Of a stretch of 64,000 nucleotides of DNA, positions 48,864 through 57,976 are shown in pieces (the first letter of the stretch is position 1; the number at the start of each line of letters is the position of its first letter). The stretch lies in the NCBI RefSeq assembly GCF_000943545.1, contig NZ_JTHP01000021.1, positions 16,962 to 80,961 of the forward strand. The letters are read 5' to 3'. The stretch is from Paenibacillus terrae (GTDB lineage Bacteria > Bacillota > Bacilli > Paenibacillales > Paenibacillaceae). The notes under the pieces were generated by a model. That model was given only the letters and a program-made list of their open reading frames with translations, did not search any database and was not told where the DNA came from. The position numbers were made by a program, and so were the translations under genes.

Positions 48864-50489
48864 ATGTCCGTTCGACACCGCAAGACTGCTACCCTTATGT
48901 TGGTGGCAATCCTCTTATTATCCGTTATTTTGGGTTGCGCGAAGCAGGAGAACACACCTGCATCCACCTCAATGGACGGAACTGCCAATGAAAAGTCGAT
49001 CACGCTATCGTGGCCGCGCGACATTGGTACCATGAACCCTCACGTATACAATCCTTCCCAACTTTTTGCACAATCCATGATTTATGAGCCGTTAGTCAGC
49101 TACAAGCAAGGAGGCAAGCTGGAGCCTGCTTTGGCTGAATCCTGGACTATTTCCAAGGACGGCAAAATATATACGTTCAAGCTGCGCAAAGGCGTAAAAT
49201 TTTCGGATGGAACGCTATTTAATGCGGCTATTGTCAAAAAGAACTTTGACGCTATCATGAAAAATGAGAAAACGCACAGCTGGCTTGGTATAGTAAGCGT
49301 TCTCGACAAAACGGAAGCTGTAGATGACAGCACCTTCCGCATGACGCTCAAAGAGCCGTACTATCCGGTGCTTCAGGACTTGTCCGTCGTTCGTCCATTC
49401 CGTTTTCTGGGTGAAGCCGGGTTCCCGGATGATGGAGATACGTCCAAAGGCATCAAGAAACCGGTAGGTACCGGACCTTGGATGCTGGATGAATACAAAC
49501 AAGACGAATATGCTACCTTCAAGCGTAACCCGAATTATTGGGGAACCGCACCGAAGGTGGATAAAATTATCGTAAAAATCATTCCCGATGGCGAAACGCG
49601 TGTAATGGCCTTTGAGAAAGGCGATCTGGACCTGATTTACGGAGAGGGCGTCATCAGTCTGGATGCTTTCAAGCAGCTTCGCGACACGAATAATTATGTG
49701 ACCAAGCTGTCTGAGCCTGTCGGCACAAGAAGCCTGTTGCTCAATTCGTCCAATCCCAAGCTGGCAGACCTTCGGGTACGTCTGGCGCTCCAGCATGGCT
49801 TTAACAAGCAGGCAATGGTGGAAGGCGTGACCTCGGGGCTGGAGGAAAAAGCGGATACTGTTTTATCCAAAAACTATCCGTATACAAATGTGGACTTACA
49901 GCCCGTTGACTATGATGTGGAAAAATCCAAAGCGCTGCTGGATGAGGCTGGCTGGAAGCTGCCCGCAGGCGGCACGGTACGGGAGAAGAACGGACAACAG
50001 CTGGATTTTGAGCTGATTTTTGATAAGACCGATCCAGTCCAAAAGGCGATGGCCGAAACCATTCAGGCGGAATGGGGAGAACTGGGTGTCAAGGTGAACC
50101 TGACCGGGCTGGAGCTGACGGTTCAAATCAAACGCCTTAGATCCAATCAGTTTGATCTGTACTTCTGGTACAACTATGGTGCGCCTTATGATCCGCATTC
50201 CTTTATTAATGTCATTGCCAAGAAGAGCTTTGGGATTTCCGAGGTACTGAGCGCTCTTCCGATGAAGAAGGATCTGGATCAGCAAGTACACGAAGCCCTC
50301 TCATCGACAGACGAAACCAAGCGTCAGGAGCTGTATGCTTCGATTCTGAAAACCCTTCAGGAGCAATCTGCCATTGTGCCTATTTCGTATATTAAGAAAA
50401 CCGCAGTATATCAGAAAAAGATTACGAATTTTGTATTCCCGGCCAATCGGGATGAAAATCCGTTTGAGAGAATTGAAATCGGGAAGTAG
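48864..50489 (+). CDS. nikA: Nickel-type ABC importer substrate-binding lipoprotein
   Basis: This lipoprotein (541 residues, lipobox VILGC, Cys25) is strongly NikA-like along its length: SWPRDIGTMNPHVYNPSQL, PVGTGPWMLDEYK, PNYWGTAPKVDKI, DLDLIYGEG, and WYNYGAPYDPHSF (NikA: WGAPYDPHAF). It is the first gene of a complete nikABCDE-type operon. NikA binds nickel with small organic chelators; CntA relatives bind opine-type metallophore complexes. The Fur-type box suggests iron- or metal-responsive control. I start at ATG 48864 (TTG 48861 is one codon before). Confidence 0.92.
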   Translation: MSVRHRKTATLMLVAILLLSVILGCAKQENTPASTSMDGTANEKSITLSWPRDIGTMNPHVYNPSQLFAQSMIYEPLVSYKQGGKLEPALAESWTISKDGKIYTFKLRKGVKFSDGTLFNAAIVKKNFDAIMKNEKTHSWLGIVSVLDKTEAVDDSTFRMTLKEPYYPVLQDLSVVRPFRFLGEAGFPDDGDTSKGIKKPVGTGPWMLDEYKQDEYATFKRNPNYWGTAPKVDKIIVKIIPDGETRVMAFEKGDLDLIYGEGVISLDAFKQLRDTNNYVTKLSEPVGTRSLLLNSSNPKLADLRVRLALQHGFNKQAMVEGVTSGLEEKADTVLSKNYPYTNVDLQPVDYDVEKSKALLDEAGWKLPAGGTVREKNGQQLDFELIFDKTDPVQKAMAETIQAEWGELGVKVNLTGLELTVQIKRLRSNQFDLYFWYNYGAPYDPHSFINVIAKKSFGISEVLSALPMKKDLDQQVHEALSSTDETKRQELYASILKTLQEQSAIVPISYIKKTAVYQKKITNFVFPANRDENPFERIEIGK

Positions 50490-50535
50490 TTGAAACCGAA
50501 GGGTAACGATAGTTTACAGGATAGGAGGACAACTC

Positions 50536-51480
50536 ATGATCAGCTATATCGGGAAGCGAATGGTAGCGATCATTCCTATTGTTCTCTTTGCCACCCTCGT
50601 TACCTTTGCACTCATTCATATTTCACCAGTTGATCCGGCTGAGGCCTATTTGACGGCAGCTCATATCTATCCAACTCCGGAGATTTTGGAGCAGAAAAGA
50701 CATGAGTTTGGGCTGGATCAGCCTTTGCTGACGCAGTATATACAGACGCTGCAAAGAATCAGTCGTCTGGACTTTGGTACTTCATATCTGACGAACAAGC
50801 CGGTGTGGGATGAGGTGAAGGTTCGGCTGCCTGCCACCGTCGAGCTGGCGCTGAGCAGTATGGTGCTATCTATCGTGGTGAGTATCCCGCTGGGCGTACT
50901 GGCGGCGATGCGTAAAAATGGCTGGATCGACATGCTTAGTCGGGGAATTTCTTATTTTGGAGCGTCTATTCCTCAATTCTGGCTGGGATATCTGTTGATC
51001 TTCTTTTTTTCCGTGAGGCTGGATTGGCTGCCTGTAGAGGGGCGGGGGACATGGCAGCATCTGGTGTTGCCTACGTTGACCCTGTCGCTGGTTCTGATTG
51101 CTCTATATACGCGCCTGCTGCGCTCCAGTGTATTGGAGCAGCTTCAGGAAACGTATGTGCAGTATGCCAGAACCAGAGGGATTCGTGAACGGGTGATCAT
51201 GCTTAAGCATGTGCTCAAAATTGCCATTGCCCCGCTGATTACGGGTATGGGCATGAATCTGGGCAAGCTGCTGACCGGAACGATTATTGTCGAGCAGGTG
51301 TTTTCATGGCCCGGGTTTGGCCGTTATTTTGTGGAAGCGATTTTTAACCGGGATATTCCCGTCATACAATGCTATGTGTTTTTGGCGGCATGCCTGTTCA
51401 TCGTATGCAATTTGCTCGTTGATCTGGTGCATTTGTATATGGATCCCCGAATTTCATCGAAGGGACGAACAGAGCAGTGA
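50536..51480 (+). CDS. nikB: Nickel-type ABC importer permease NikB
   Basis: This 314-residue protein has six helices, with ISYIGKRMVAIIPIVLFATL at the N-terminus and the loop YARTRGIRERVIMLKHVLK. AGGAGG precedes the ATG. It overlaps nikC. Typical DppB/NikB architecture. Confidence 0.93.
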   Translation: MISYIGKRMVAIIPIVLFATLVTFALIHISPVDPAEAYLTAAHIYPTPEILEQKRHEFGLDQPLLTQYIQTLQRISRLDFGTSYLTNKPVWDEVKVRLPATVELALSSMVLSIVVSIPLGVLAAMRKNGWIDMLSRGISYFGASIPQFWLGYLLIFFFSVRLDWLPVEGRGTWQHLVLPTLTLSLVLIALYTRLLRSSVLEQLQETYVQYARTRGIRERVIMLKHVLKIAIAPLITGMGMNLGKLLTGTIIVEQVFSWPGFGRYFVEAIFNRDIPVIQCYVFLAACLFIVCNLLVDLVHLYMDPRISSKGRTEQ

Positions 51481-52310
51481 TGATAAGGTTGCGTACAATG
51501 CTCAAGGGTCAAAAGGTGATCGTGGTCTGCTCTGTAGTGCTTTTGATTCTTTTAATGATTATGGCGCTGGCCCCGTGGCTGGCTCCCCATGATCCGGTTA
51601 AAGTCAATTTACTGCATAAGCTGGAAGGCCCTTCGAAAGAATATTGGCTGGGAACCGATCATTTGGGTCGGGACAATCTGTCCCGGCTGCTGTATGGAGC
51701 GCGGATTTCGCTCGGTTTTGCGACATTAATTTTCTTGTCCTCGCTTAGTATCGGTGTCGTGATTGGATCAGTTGCAGGTTATTTGGGCGGCTGGGTCGAT
51801 AGTGTACTGATGCGGTTTTGCGAAGGCATTATGGCGTTTCCGAATCTGGTACTTGTGCTGGGTATTGTCGGTATTTTTGGGCCGGGTCTCATGCAGGTAC
51901 TGCTCGCCTTGATGATGGTGCAGTGGGTGTATTATGCCAGAATGTGCCGCAATATGGTCGTCAGTCTGAAAGAGCGGAATTTCATAGCTGCCGCAAGGAT
52001 TAGCGGGTCCTCCTCAGGGGCCATTATCCGGCGGCATATCATTCCGAATGTACTGCGGCCGATTGTGGTCATGGGTACGCTGGAGATGGGCTGGGCGATC
52101 ATGGATATTTCGGCGTTGTCTTTCCTCGGTCTGGGCATCCAGCCGCCGACCCCCGAATGGGGAGCCATGATCCATGAAGGAACGGGATACATCCGCAGTC
52201 ATCCGGAATTAATGATCTATCCGGGCGTCATGATTCTGGTGGTGGTAATGACCTTCAATATATTGGGGGAGGCGCTGTCCGACCGATACGGAATTGCCAA
52301 ACGTCAGTAA
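51480..52310 (+). CDS. nikC: Nickel-type ABC importer permease NikC
   Basis: This 276-residue protein contains WLGTDHLGRDNLSRLLYGA and the loop ARISGSSSGAIIRRHIIP. The first possible start is GTG 51477; ATG 51480 overlaps the nikB stop. It is the membrane partner of NikB. Confidence 0.93.
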   Translation: MIRLRTMLKGQKVIVVCSVVLLILLMIMALAPWLAPHDPVKVNLLHKLEGPSKEYWLGTDHLGRDNLSRLLYGARISLGFATLIFLSSLSIGVVIGSVAGYLGGWVDSVLMRFCEGIMAFPNLVLVLGIVGIFGPGLMQVLLALMMVQWVYYARMCRNMVVSLKERNFIAAARISGSSSGAIIRRHIIPNVLRPIVVMGTLEMGWAIMDISALSFLGLGIQPPTPEWGAMIHEGTGYIRSHPELMIYPGVMILVVVMTFNILGEALSDRYGIAKRQ

Positions 52311-52329
52311 AACAGGAGTGAGAACAACG

Positions 52330-53160
52330 ATGGATGACGGGGCGAAGTCGAAGGTGCTGGAGGTCAGCGGCTTGCAGGTGAAGCTCAAAACCGATGCAGG
52401 GGCGGTGTCTCTGCTGGAGCCGATCCATTTTGAGCTGAAAAAGGGACAGGTTCTTGGTCTTGTCGGCGAGAGTGGAAGCGGTAAAACGGTAACCTGTAAC
52501 GCGCTGCTCCAGTTGCTGGATCGCCAGACGATGGACGTGGAAGGCAGTGTCCGTCTGAACGGGCGCGAGCTGAATGGAATGGCTTCAGAGGAGATACGGC
52601 GTATTCGGGGCAAAGAAATCGCGTTTATTATGCAAAATCCAATGAGCGCCTTTACGCCGGTGTATACGATTGGGTCTCAGTTTATGGAAACGATCCGCAC
52701 GCACACCGGATTGACCACACGACAGGCCCGCGACCTTGCCATATCGGCTTTGGAAAACATGAATCTGCCCGACCCGGCCAAGCTGATGAAGCGTTATTCG
52801 TTTCAGTTGAGCGGGGGGATGCTGCAACGGGTCATGATTGCCATTTCTATGTGCCTGCGGCCAGCGGTAGTTATTGCAGATGAACCAACGACGGCGCTCG
52901 ATGTCGTTAATCAGCTACAGGTGCTAAGAGAGTTGAATCGCTTGCGTATGGAATACGACACTTCCATTTTGCTGATCTCGCATGATCTGGGCGTCATATC
53001 CCAAATGGCGGATGAAGTGGCTGTCATGCAGCGGGGACGTATCGTTGAGCAGGCGGAGGTTCATCAGTTGTTCGATCAGCCACAGCATGATTATACGAAA
53101 ATGCTGCTGCATGCCAGGCCCAAGTTGTCCCTACGGGGCGTGAATCAGGTAGGCGAGTAG
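52330..53160 (+). CDS. nikD: Nickel-type ABC importer ATPase NikD
   Basis: The protein has 276 residues from ATG 52330 (AGGAG upstream). Walker A is GESGSGKTV, the signature LSGGMLQR, and Walker B VVIADEPTTALD. The length is normal, without the insertions seen in the paralogue at 46978. Confidence 0.92.
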   Translation: MDDGAKSKVLEVSGLQVKLKTDAGAVSLLEPIHFELKKGQVLGLVGESGSGKTVTCNALLQLLDRQTMDVEGSVRLNGRELNGMASEEIRRIRGKEIAFIMQNPMSAFTPVYTIGSQFMETIRTHTGLTTRQARDLAISALENMNLPDPAKLMKRYSFQLSGGMLQRVMIAISMCLRPAVVIADEPTTALDVVNQLQVLRELNRLRMEYDTSILLISHDLGVISQMADEVAVMQRGRIVEQAEVHQLFDQPQHDYTKMLLHARPKLSLRGVNQVGE

Positions 53161-53197
53161 TCGCCTGTGGACGGTTATACTTTCAAAAGGGGAGCGA

Positions 53198-54007
53198 ATG
53201 CGCGTGCTACAAGTGAAGGAAGTAACTCATAGCTATGGAAGGCGCAAATGGTCGGGCCGCTCCGAACCACGCCCCCCTGTGCTGGCGGACGTTTCGCTTA
53301 CCATAGAGAGCGGATTTTGCCTGGGCTTGCTTGGAACCAGCGGAGCGGGTAAAAGCACGCTGGGCAAGGTCATTCTGGGGCTGGAGAAGCCGCAGGAGGG
53401 CCGGGTACTGTTTCAGGGTCAGGACATTTATAATGGAAGCACACAAGCCCGCAGGGGGCTGCGACGGGATATGCAGGTCGTATTTCAGGACTGTTATTCG
53501 GCTGTAAATCCCCGGATGACCGCTGGACAGATTATCGGGGAGCCTCTGGACAATTACGAGCGGTTATCGGTACAGGAGCAAAAGAGAACGGTTGAGCACC
53601 TGCTGGAGCGGGTCGGTCTCAAGCCGGAGGATCGGAATAAATTTCCGCATCAGTTTAGCGGCGGACAATTGCAGCGAATCAACATCGCCCGGGCGATTGC
53701 ACTCAAACCAAAGCTAATCGTGCTGGATGAGTCCGTCAGTAGCCTGGATATGGTTCACCAGATGCACATTTTATCCCTGCTGGGAGAGCTGAAATCCTCG
53801 TTTGGATTGTCGTATCTATTCATCACACATGATATTCGGGCGGCTTACGCCGTCTGTGATGGCTTTGCTGTGATGGAGAAGGGGAGATTGATCGAGCGCT
53901 GTGACGAGAAGGACCAGATTTTTGAATCCGCTCATCCGGCTGTGCAACAGTTGATCTCGTCCATATTGCCGGAACATCCAGCAGACCGTCTTTCACTTTA
54001 TGAATGA
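53198..54007 (+). CDS. nikE: Nickel-type ABC importer ATPase NikE
   Basis: This 269-residue ATPase has Walker A GTSGAGKST, the signature FSGGQLQR, Walker B LIVLDESVSSLD, and the H-loop FITHDIR. GGGGAG precedes the ATG. It is the last gene of the operon, followed by a terminator. Confidence 0.92.
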   Translation: MRVLQVKEVTHSYGRRKWSGRSEPRPPVLADVSLTIESGFCLGLLGTSGAGKSTLGKVILGLEKPQEGRVLFQGQDIYNGSTQARRGLRRDMQVVFQDCYSAVNPRMTAGQIIGEPLDNYERLSVQEQKRTVEHLLERVGLKPEDRNKFPHQFSGGQLQRINIARAIALKPKLIVLDESVSSLDMVHQMHILSLLGELKSSFGLSYLFITHDIRAAYAVCDGFAVMEKGRLIERCDEKDQIFESAHPAVQQLISSILPEHPADRLSLYE

Positions 54008-54011
54008 GAGT

Positions 54012-54036
54012 TGACCCGCAAGGGTCCTTTTTTTTG
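54012..54036 (+). terminator. Terminator of the nik operon
   Basis: GACCC-GCAA-GGGTC followed by CTTTTTTTT. Confidence 0.85.
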
Positions 54037-54159
54037 TGATATATTTTGTAATATATATGGATAAGTAATTGAAATCAAATTTACCTGTTGTATTATTAGT
54101 ATAAAAAGTTATAATATAAAATCATAGTAATTTACTTGGATTAAGAAGGGATATCACAT

Positions 54160-54969
54160 ATGAAGAAATCTGCTTTCGTTGCAGTGCTTGGCCTATCTCT
54201 CGTGATACTGACCGGAGCCTTGAGCGGATGCTCCTCAAAGGAAGCGGCGTCGGGGGATAAGGTGATCTATGTCGGCACACAAAATGACTACCCGCCGTTT
54301 GCTTTTGTGAATGATAAAAATGAACTGACCGGATACGATGTAGAAGTGGTCAAGGAGATCGACAAGAAGCTGGACGGCTACAAGTTTGAGTTTGTACCTT
54401 CGGGCTGGGATGCGATATTCCTCGCACTGGATTCGAACAAAATTCAGGTGGTGGCAGACGAGGTTGCCAAAAATCCCGAGCGCGAGCAAAAATATTTGTT
54501 CTCGGATGAACCCTACTTTCAGGCACAATCCGTCATTGTTGTGAAAAAAGGTAGAACCGATATTCATTCCCTCAAGGATTTGGAAGGCAAGAAGGTAGCC
54601 GCCTCGGTAGGCGATTCCTACACACAATTGCTGGAACAGTACAATGCGAAGAACGGCAACAAAATCATTTTGAAATACAATGATACAGGCACTTCGTCCG
54701 ACAACCTTCAGGACGTGCAAAACGGCCGGGTGGATGCCTATGTGAATGATCCGGTGATGGTGGCGGCAACGATTAAGAAGGAAGATTTGCAGGTGGAAGC
54801 TGTGGGCGATCCGGTGCAAAGTGACAACATTAACCTGGTGTTCAAAAAGGATAAGCAGGGCGAAGAGCTGAAAGCTAAAATCGACCCGATTATTAAAGAG
54901 CTTACAACGGACGGAACGCTGAAAAAGCTGTCTGAACAATGGACAGGCGGAGAATTTATTCCTCAGTAA
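54160..54969 (+). CDS. Polar amino acid ABC importer binding lipoprotein (cystine-like)
   Basis: This 269-residue lipoprotein has the lipobox LSGC (Cys24) and a family 3 binding-protein fold (GTQNDYPPFAFVNDKNELTG, GWDAIFLALDSNKIQVVADE, KVAASVGDSYTQLLEQY). The segment EVAKNPEREQKYLFSDEPY is like TcyJ/TcyK cystine binders. It precedes a matching permease and ATPase. The substrate is most likely L-cystine or a related amino acid; the sequence does not fix it. The promoter region 54037-54159 is AT-rich without a recognised riboswitch. Confidence 0.88.
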   Translation: MKKSAFVAVLGLSLVILTGALSGCSSKEAASGDKVIYVGTQNDYPPFAFVNDKNELTGYDVEVVKEIDKKLDGYKFEFVPSGWDAIFLALDSNKIQVVADEVAKNPEREQKYLFSDEPYFQAQSVIVVKKGRTDIHSLKDLEGKKVAASVGDSYTQLLEQYNAKNGNKIILKYNDTGTSSDNLQDVQNGRVDAYVNDPVMVAATIKKEDLQVEAVGDPVQSDNINLVFKKDKQGEELKAKIDPIIKELTTDGTLKKLSEQWTGGEFIPQ

Positions 54970-54999
54970 CAACAACGTAAAGGGTAGAGTGGGGTTCCT

Positions 55000-55716
55000 A
55001 TGGAAAAGCTGTTTGACCTTGATTATATGCTGAAAAGCCTTCCCCAGATCGTAGAGTATCTCCCCGTAACACTGTGGATTGCATTATTGTCCATGCTGCT
55101 GGGCTCGATCATCGGGTTGGCTACGGCCTTAATTCGGATATACAAAGTGCCTGTATTGGCGCAATTGTCTACGCTGTATGTCTCGTACATTCGGGGAACG
55201 CCGCTCATCGTGCAGCTATTCCTCGTATATTACGGAATACCCAAGTTTTTGTATTATTTTCAGAGCGAATACGGATTCTTGCAGCAATTCAATGTCTATG
55301 TGATTCCACCCGAGCTGTTCGCATTGCTGTCATTTTCGTTGAACCTCGGTGGGTATCTGTCGGAGACGTTCAGAGCGGCCATTCATTCAGTGGACCGGGG
55401 GCAGTTTGAGGCTGCCAATTCCATCGGGATGAGCCAAACGCAGATTATGCTCAAAATTGTGCTGCCACAGGCGTTGACAGTGGCTTTGCCCAATTTGGGG
55501 AACACGCTGATTAGTACGGTGAAGGATACGTCCTTTATCTTTATGATTGGTGTTGTCGATATGATGGGACAGGCCAAAATTATGGGCGCACGTGCGCTGG
55601 CCTTTTTTGAGGTATACGTTGCGGTGTCCCTGATCTACTGGCTGGTGTGCATCATTATTGAGCGTGGGCTTGTCGTGCTGGAGAAGCGTATTCGAATTTA
55701 CGAAAGAAGTGAGTAA
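55000..55716 (+). CDS. Polar amino acid ABC importer permease (cystine-like)
   Basis: This 238-residue protein of the HisM/TcyL type has PLIVQLFLVYYGIPKF near the middle, the EAA loop EAANSIGMSQTQIMLKIVLP, and about five membrane helices. It starts 30 bases after the binding-protein gene. It presumably works as a homodimer because no second permease gene exists. Confidence 0.9.
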   Translation: MEKLFDLDYMLKSLPQIVEYLPVTLWIALLSMLLGSIIGLATALIRIYKVPVLAQLSTLYVSYIRGTPLIVQLFLVYYGIPKFLYYFQSEYGFLQQFNVYVIPPELFALLSFSLNLGGYLSETFRAAIHSVDRGQFEAANSIGMSQTQIMLKIVLPQALTVALPNLGNTLISTVKDTSFIFMIGVVDMMGQAKIMGARALAFFEVYVAVSLIYWLVCIIIERGLVVLEKRIRIYERSE

Positions 55717-55720
55717 GGAC

Positions 55721-56488
55721 ATGATTCAACTTCATCAAATTCATAAGCATTTTGGACAGCATCATGTGTTGAAGGGTATAGACCTGACCGTAGGCAAAGG
55801 AGAAGTCGTGGTTATTCTGGGGCCAAGCGGATCGGGCAAGTCCACATTGCTGCGCAGCATTAATTTTTTGGAGCAGCCGACCAGCGGTGTCATTGAGATC
55901 GACGGTGTGAAGGTGGATGCAGCCAAGGCGGGGAAAAAGGACATTCTCGGACTGCGCACGGCAACGGCAATGGTATTTCAGCAATATCAACTGTTCAAAA
56001 ACCTGAATGCCCTCCACAATGTCATGATCGGCCTGACAAGTGTCAAAAAGCTGGACCGCAAGCAGGCGAGGGAGATCAGTGAAGGCATTCTGGAAAAGGT
56101 CGGGTTGAAGGATCGCATGGCCTACTACCCTGCCCAGCTTTCGGGTGGACAGCAGCAGCGTGTGGCAATTGCCCGCGCCTTGGCGCTGAATCCGCAGGTG
56201 TTGCTGTTCGACGAACCGACGTCCTCACTCGACCCCGAGCTGGTGGATGAGGTGCTGTCGGTCATTCAAAAGGTAGCGAGTGAAGGTAATACGATGATTA
56301 TCGTCACGCATGAGCTTGGTTTTGCGAGGGATGTCGCCGATCGGGTCGTGCTGATGGAGCATGGCGTGATTGTGGAGCAAGGCCCGGTGGAGCAGTTTTT
56401 CACCAATCCGAAGGAAGAACGGACACGGCAGTTCCTGGGCAAAGCGTTGGTACAGAGAGCGCCGCAGGAGCAACCGGTATCTTCGTAA
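55721..56488 (+). CDS. Polar amino acid ABC importer ATPase (cystine-like)
   Basis: This protein of about 255 residues has Walker [10 protein letters not shown], the signature LSGGQQQR, Walker [13 protein letters not shown], and the H-loop [11 protein letters not shown]. The start at 55721 has TAAGG upstream, four bases after the permease stop. It completes a three-gene importer. Confidence 0.92.
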   Translation: MIQLHQIHKHFGQHHVLKGIDLTVGKGEVVVILGPSGSGKSTLLRSINFLEQPTSGVIEIDGVKVDAAKAGKKDILGLRTATAMVFQQYQLFKNLNALHNVMIGLTSVKKLDRKQAREISEGILEKVGLKDRMAYYPAQLSGGQQQRVAIARALALNPQVLLFDEPTSSLDPELVDEVLSVIQKVASEGNTMIIVTHELGFARDVADRVVLMEHGVIVEQGPVEQFFTNPKEERTRQFLGKALVQRAPQEQPVSS

Positions 56489-56536
56489 AATACGTGGAAC
56501 GGGGTACAACAAGGTTCGCCTCCATATGCAGTACCA

Positions 56537-56563
56537 GTGAAGACATCTTAAATGGTGTCTTTT
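56537..56563 (+). terminator. Terminator after the amino acid importer
   Basis: AAGACATC, a 6-base loop and GGTGTCTT followed by TTTT. Confidence 0.75.
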
Positions 56564-56875
56564 TTCATTTCTGGGGCTTACGGTTAATGAATACAGTGAG
56601 TTTCACTGATGCTATGCGAAGATGGGCAAGTTTGGCCGTCACATAACCAGTGTTAAATATAGCCGCCTTCCATATTTCCTCATCCGTACTTCGATTCGTT
56701 AAAACTACTTCTCTAAAACCTCCAAAGCTTCTTAGTTTTCTTTTACTAAACTGCTCACTTATGCCTAATATGTTCCAACACGGCAAGCTGATTCAAGCTG
56801 AGCGGTTTTACTCACCTTTGTAAGGCTCAAAATCCTTGAAAAATGATATAATAATAACGAATGGAGCTGATAACG
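56564..56875. other. Intergenic region with an unassigned minus-strand frame
   Basis: A minus-strand open frame of 73 codons (56565-56786, containing TDEEIWKAAIFNTGY) has no ribosome-binding site and no recognised family. It could be a gene fragment next to the two broken mobile-type genes. Confidence 0.3.
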
Positions 56876-57585
56876 ATGGATTTACTTGACCCTCGTGTAG
56901 ATTTTGTATTCAAACGGATAAAGATGATCCGCTCGACAAACAGTCCATCTTTGATGTTTACGCCAAGACCTCTGAAGGTAAACTAATTGATATAGAAATG
57001 CAGCTTTTTAATAAGTATGATATTGAGAAACGAACGCTGTTTTATTGGTCCAAACGATATACGAGTCAACTCAGCGAGGGCGATAAGTACCGAGAACTGA
57101 AGAAATGCGTGACGATCAACATTTTAAACTATTCGTTCTTGAAGAATGAGCAATATCATAACATATTTCATTTGCGGGAAGACCGGACAGGGATATCCTT
57201 GATTGATGACATTGAGGTTCATTTCTTGGAATTGCCTAAGCTGGATGAGCATAGCGTTCCGTCTGAAGGCGGATTGATCAATTGGCTGTTGTTTCTAAAA
57301 AGTGCCGATACATCATATTGGGAGGTGCTGAAGATGAATGAGCCAGGTTTGGAGAAGGCGATGGACACCCTGCAATATTTGAGTCAGGATTCGGATGCCA
57401 GACGATTGTATGAGGCCAGACAGAAGTATCTGCATGATGAGGCTTCTATGCTGGAAAGTGCAGAAATGGAAGGTGTTAAGAAAGTGGCCAAGAATATGCT
57501 CGAAATGAATATGGATATAACGACCATTGTGAAGGCCACTGGATTAACGGAACAGGAAATCAAAGGCTTGAGCAAGAATAGTTAA
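56876..57585 (+). pseudogene. Rpn/PDDEXK-type nuclease (transposase-like) gene with internal deletion
   Basis: From ATG 56876 (GGAG upstream) the frame reads MDLLDPRVDFVFKRI, the family start. Then, in a frame shifted by two bases, KDDPLDKQSIFDVYAK and GKLIDIEMQ follow without the 30-40 residues that normally lie between (GSE..K..LLAFLN and following). The rest is continuous to 57585 (YWSKRYTSQLSEGDKY, then KKVAKNMLEMNMDI and the C-terminal TIVKATGLTEQEI). The catalytic D...ExQ is retained. The deletion with frameshift should inactivate it, although a shorter product from 56998 could be made. Confidence 0.82.
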
Positions 57586-57593
57586 GGGTTTTT

Positions 57594-57858
57594 CTATATC
57601 GAATTAAAAGACTCCTTACTAATAGCTTCTTTTGTTCCTACAGCTAGATTCTCTTTTCGTAAATCTAGTGGATCACGATTAGCGACAAGAACAAATTGAC
57701 TTGGTTGCTCTGCAATGCCCATGGTAGACGATCAGCTTTTCTACATAGCTGCCGATGAACTTCTTGATCTCAGGAAGATTTCGGCTGGAGATGTGGTCCT
57801 GAAAGCCAGAAAGCAGTTGTCGCAGACTTTCCTCTGTGATGGTTGCTTTTTCTTTTAC
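57594..57858 (-). pseudogene. C-terminal fragment of a large serine recombinase
   Basis: The minus strand encodes VKEKATITEESLRQLLSGFQ, then RNLPEIKKFIGSYVEKLIVY, which resembles the coiled C-terminal end of large serine recombinases (the part before the final beta strand). The frame stops at 57681-57679. A second frame that overlaps its end continues with FVLVANRDPLDLRKENLAVG to TAG at 57594, which may be the frameshifted tail. Upstream the frame is closed. Only about 60-90 of some 500 residues remain, so this is mobile-element debris. Confidence 0.6.
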
Positions 57859-57976
57859 ATGCTGAACTCAAAGATGACTGAGCCATCCATGCTTGTACAC
57901 ATAGAGTCTGTAAAATAAATTGTGTACTCACCCACGCTTATTTCCAATGTCACTTAAATCAGTCTTGTGATTTTTT
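57859..57976. other. Short intergenic region before the hybrid kinase
   Basis: Nothing definite; no ribosome-binding site is seen close to the first possible start of the kinase gene. Confidence 0.3.

Noticed and set aside
54235..54975. 246-codon minus-strand frame over the amino acid binding-protein gene
   Set aside because: Antisense of a lipoprotein gene with full motif support.
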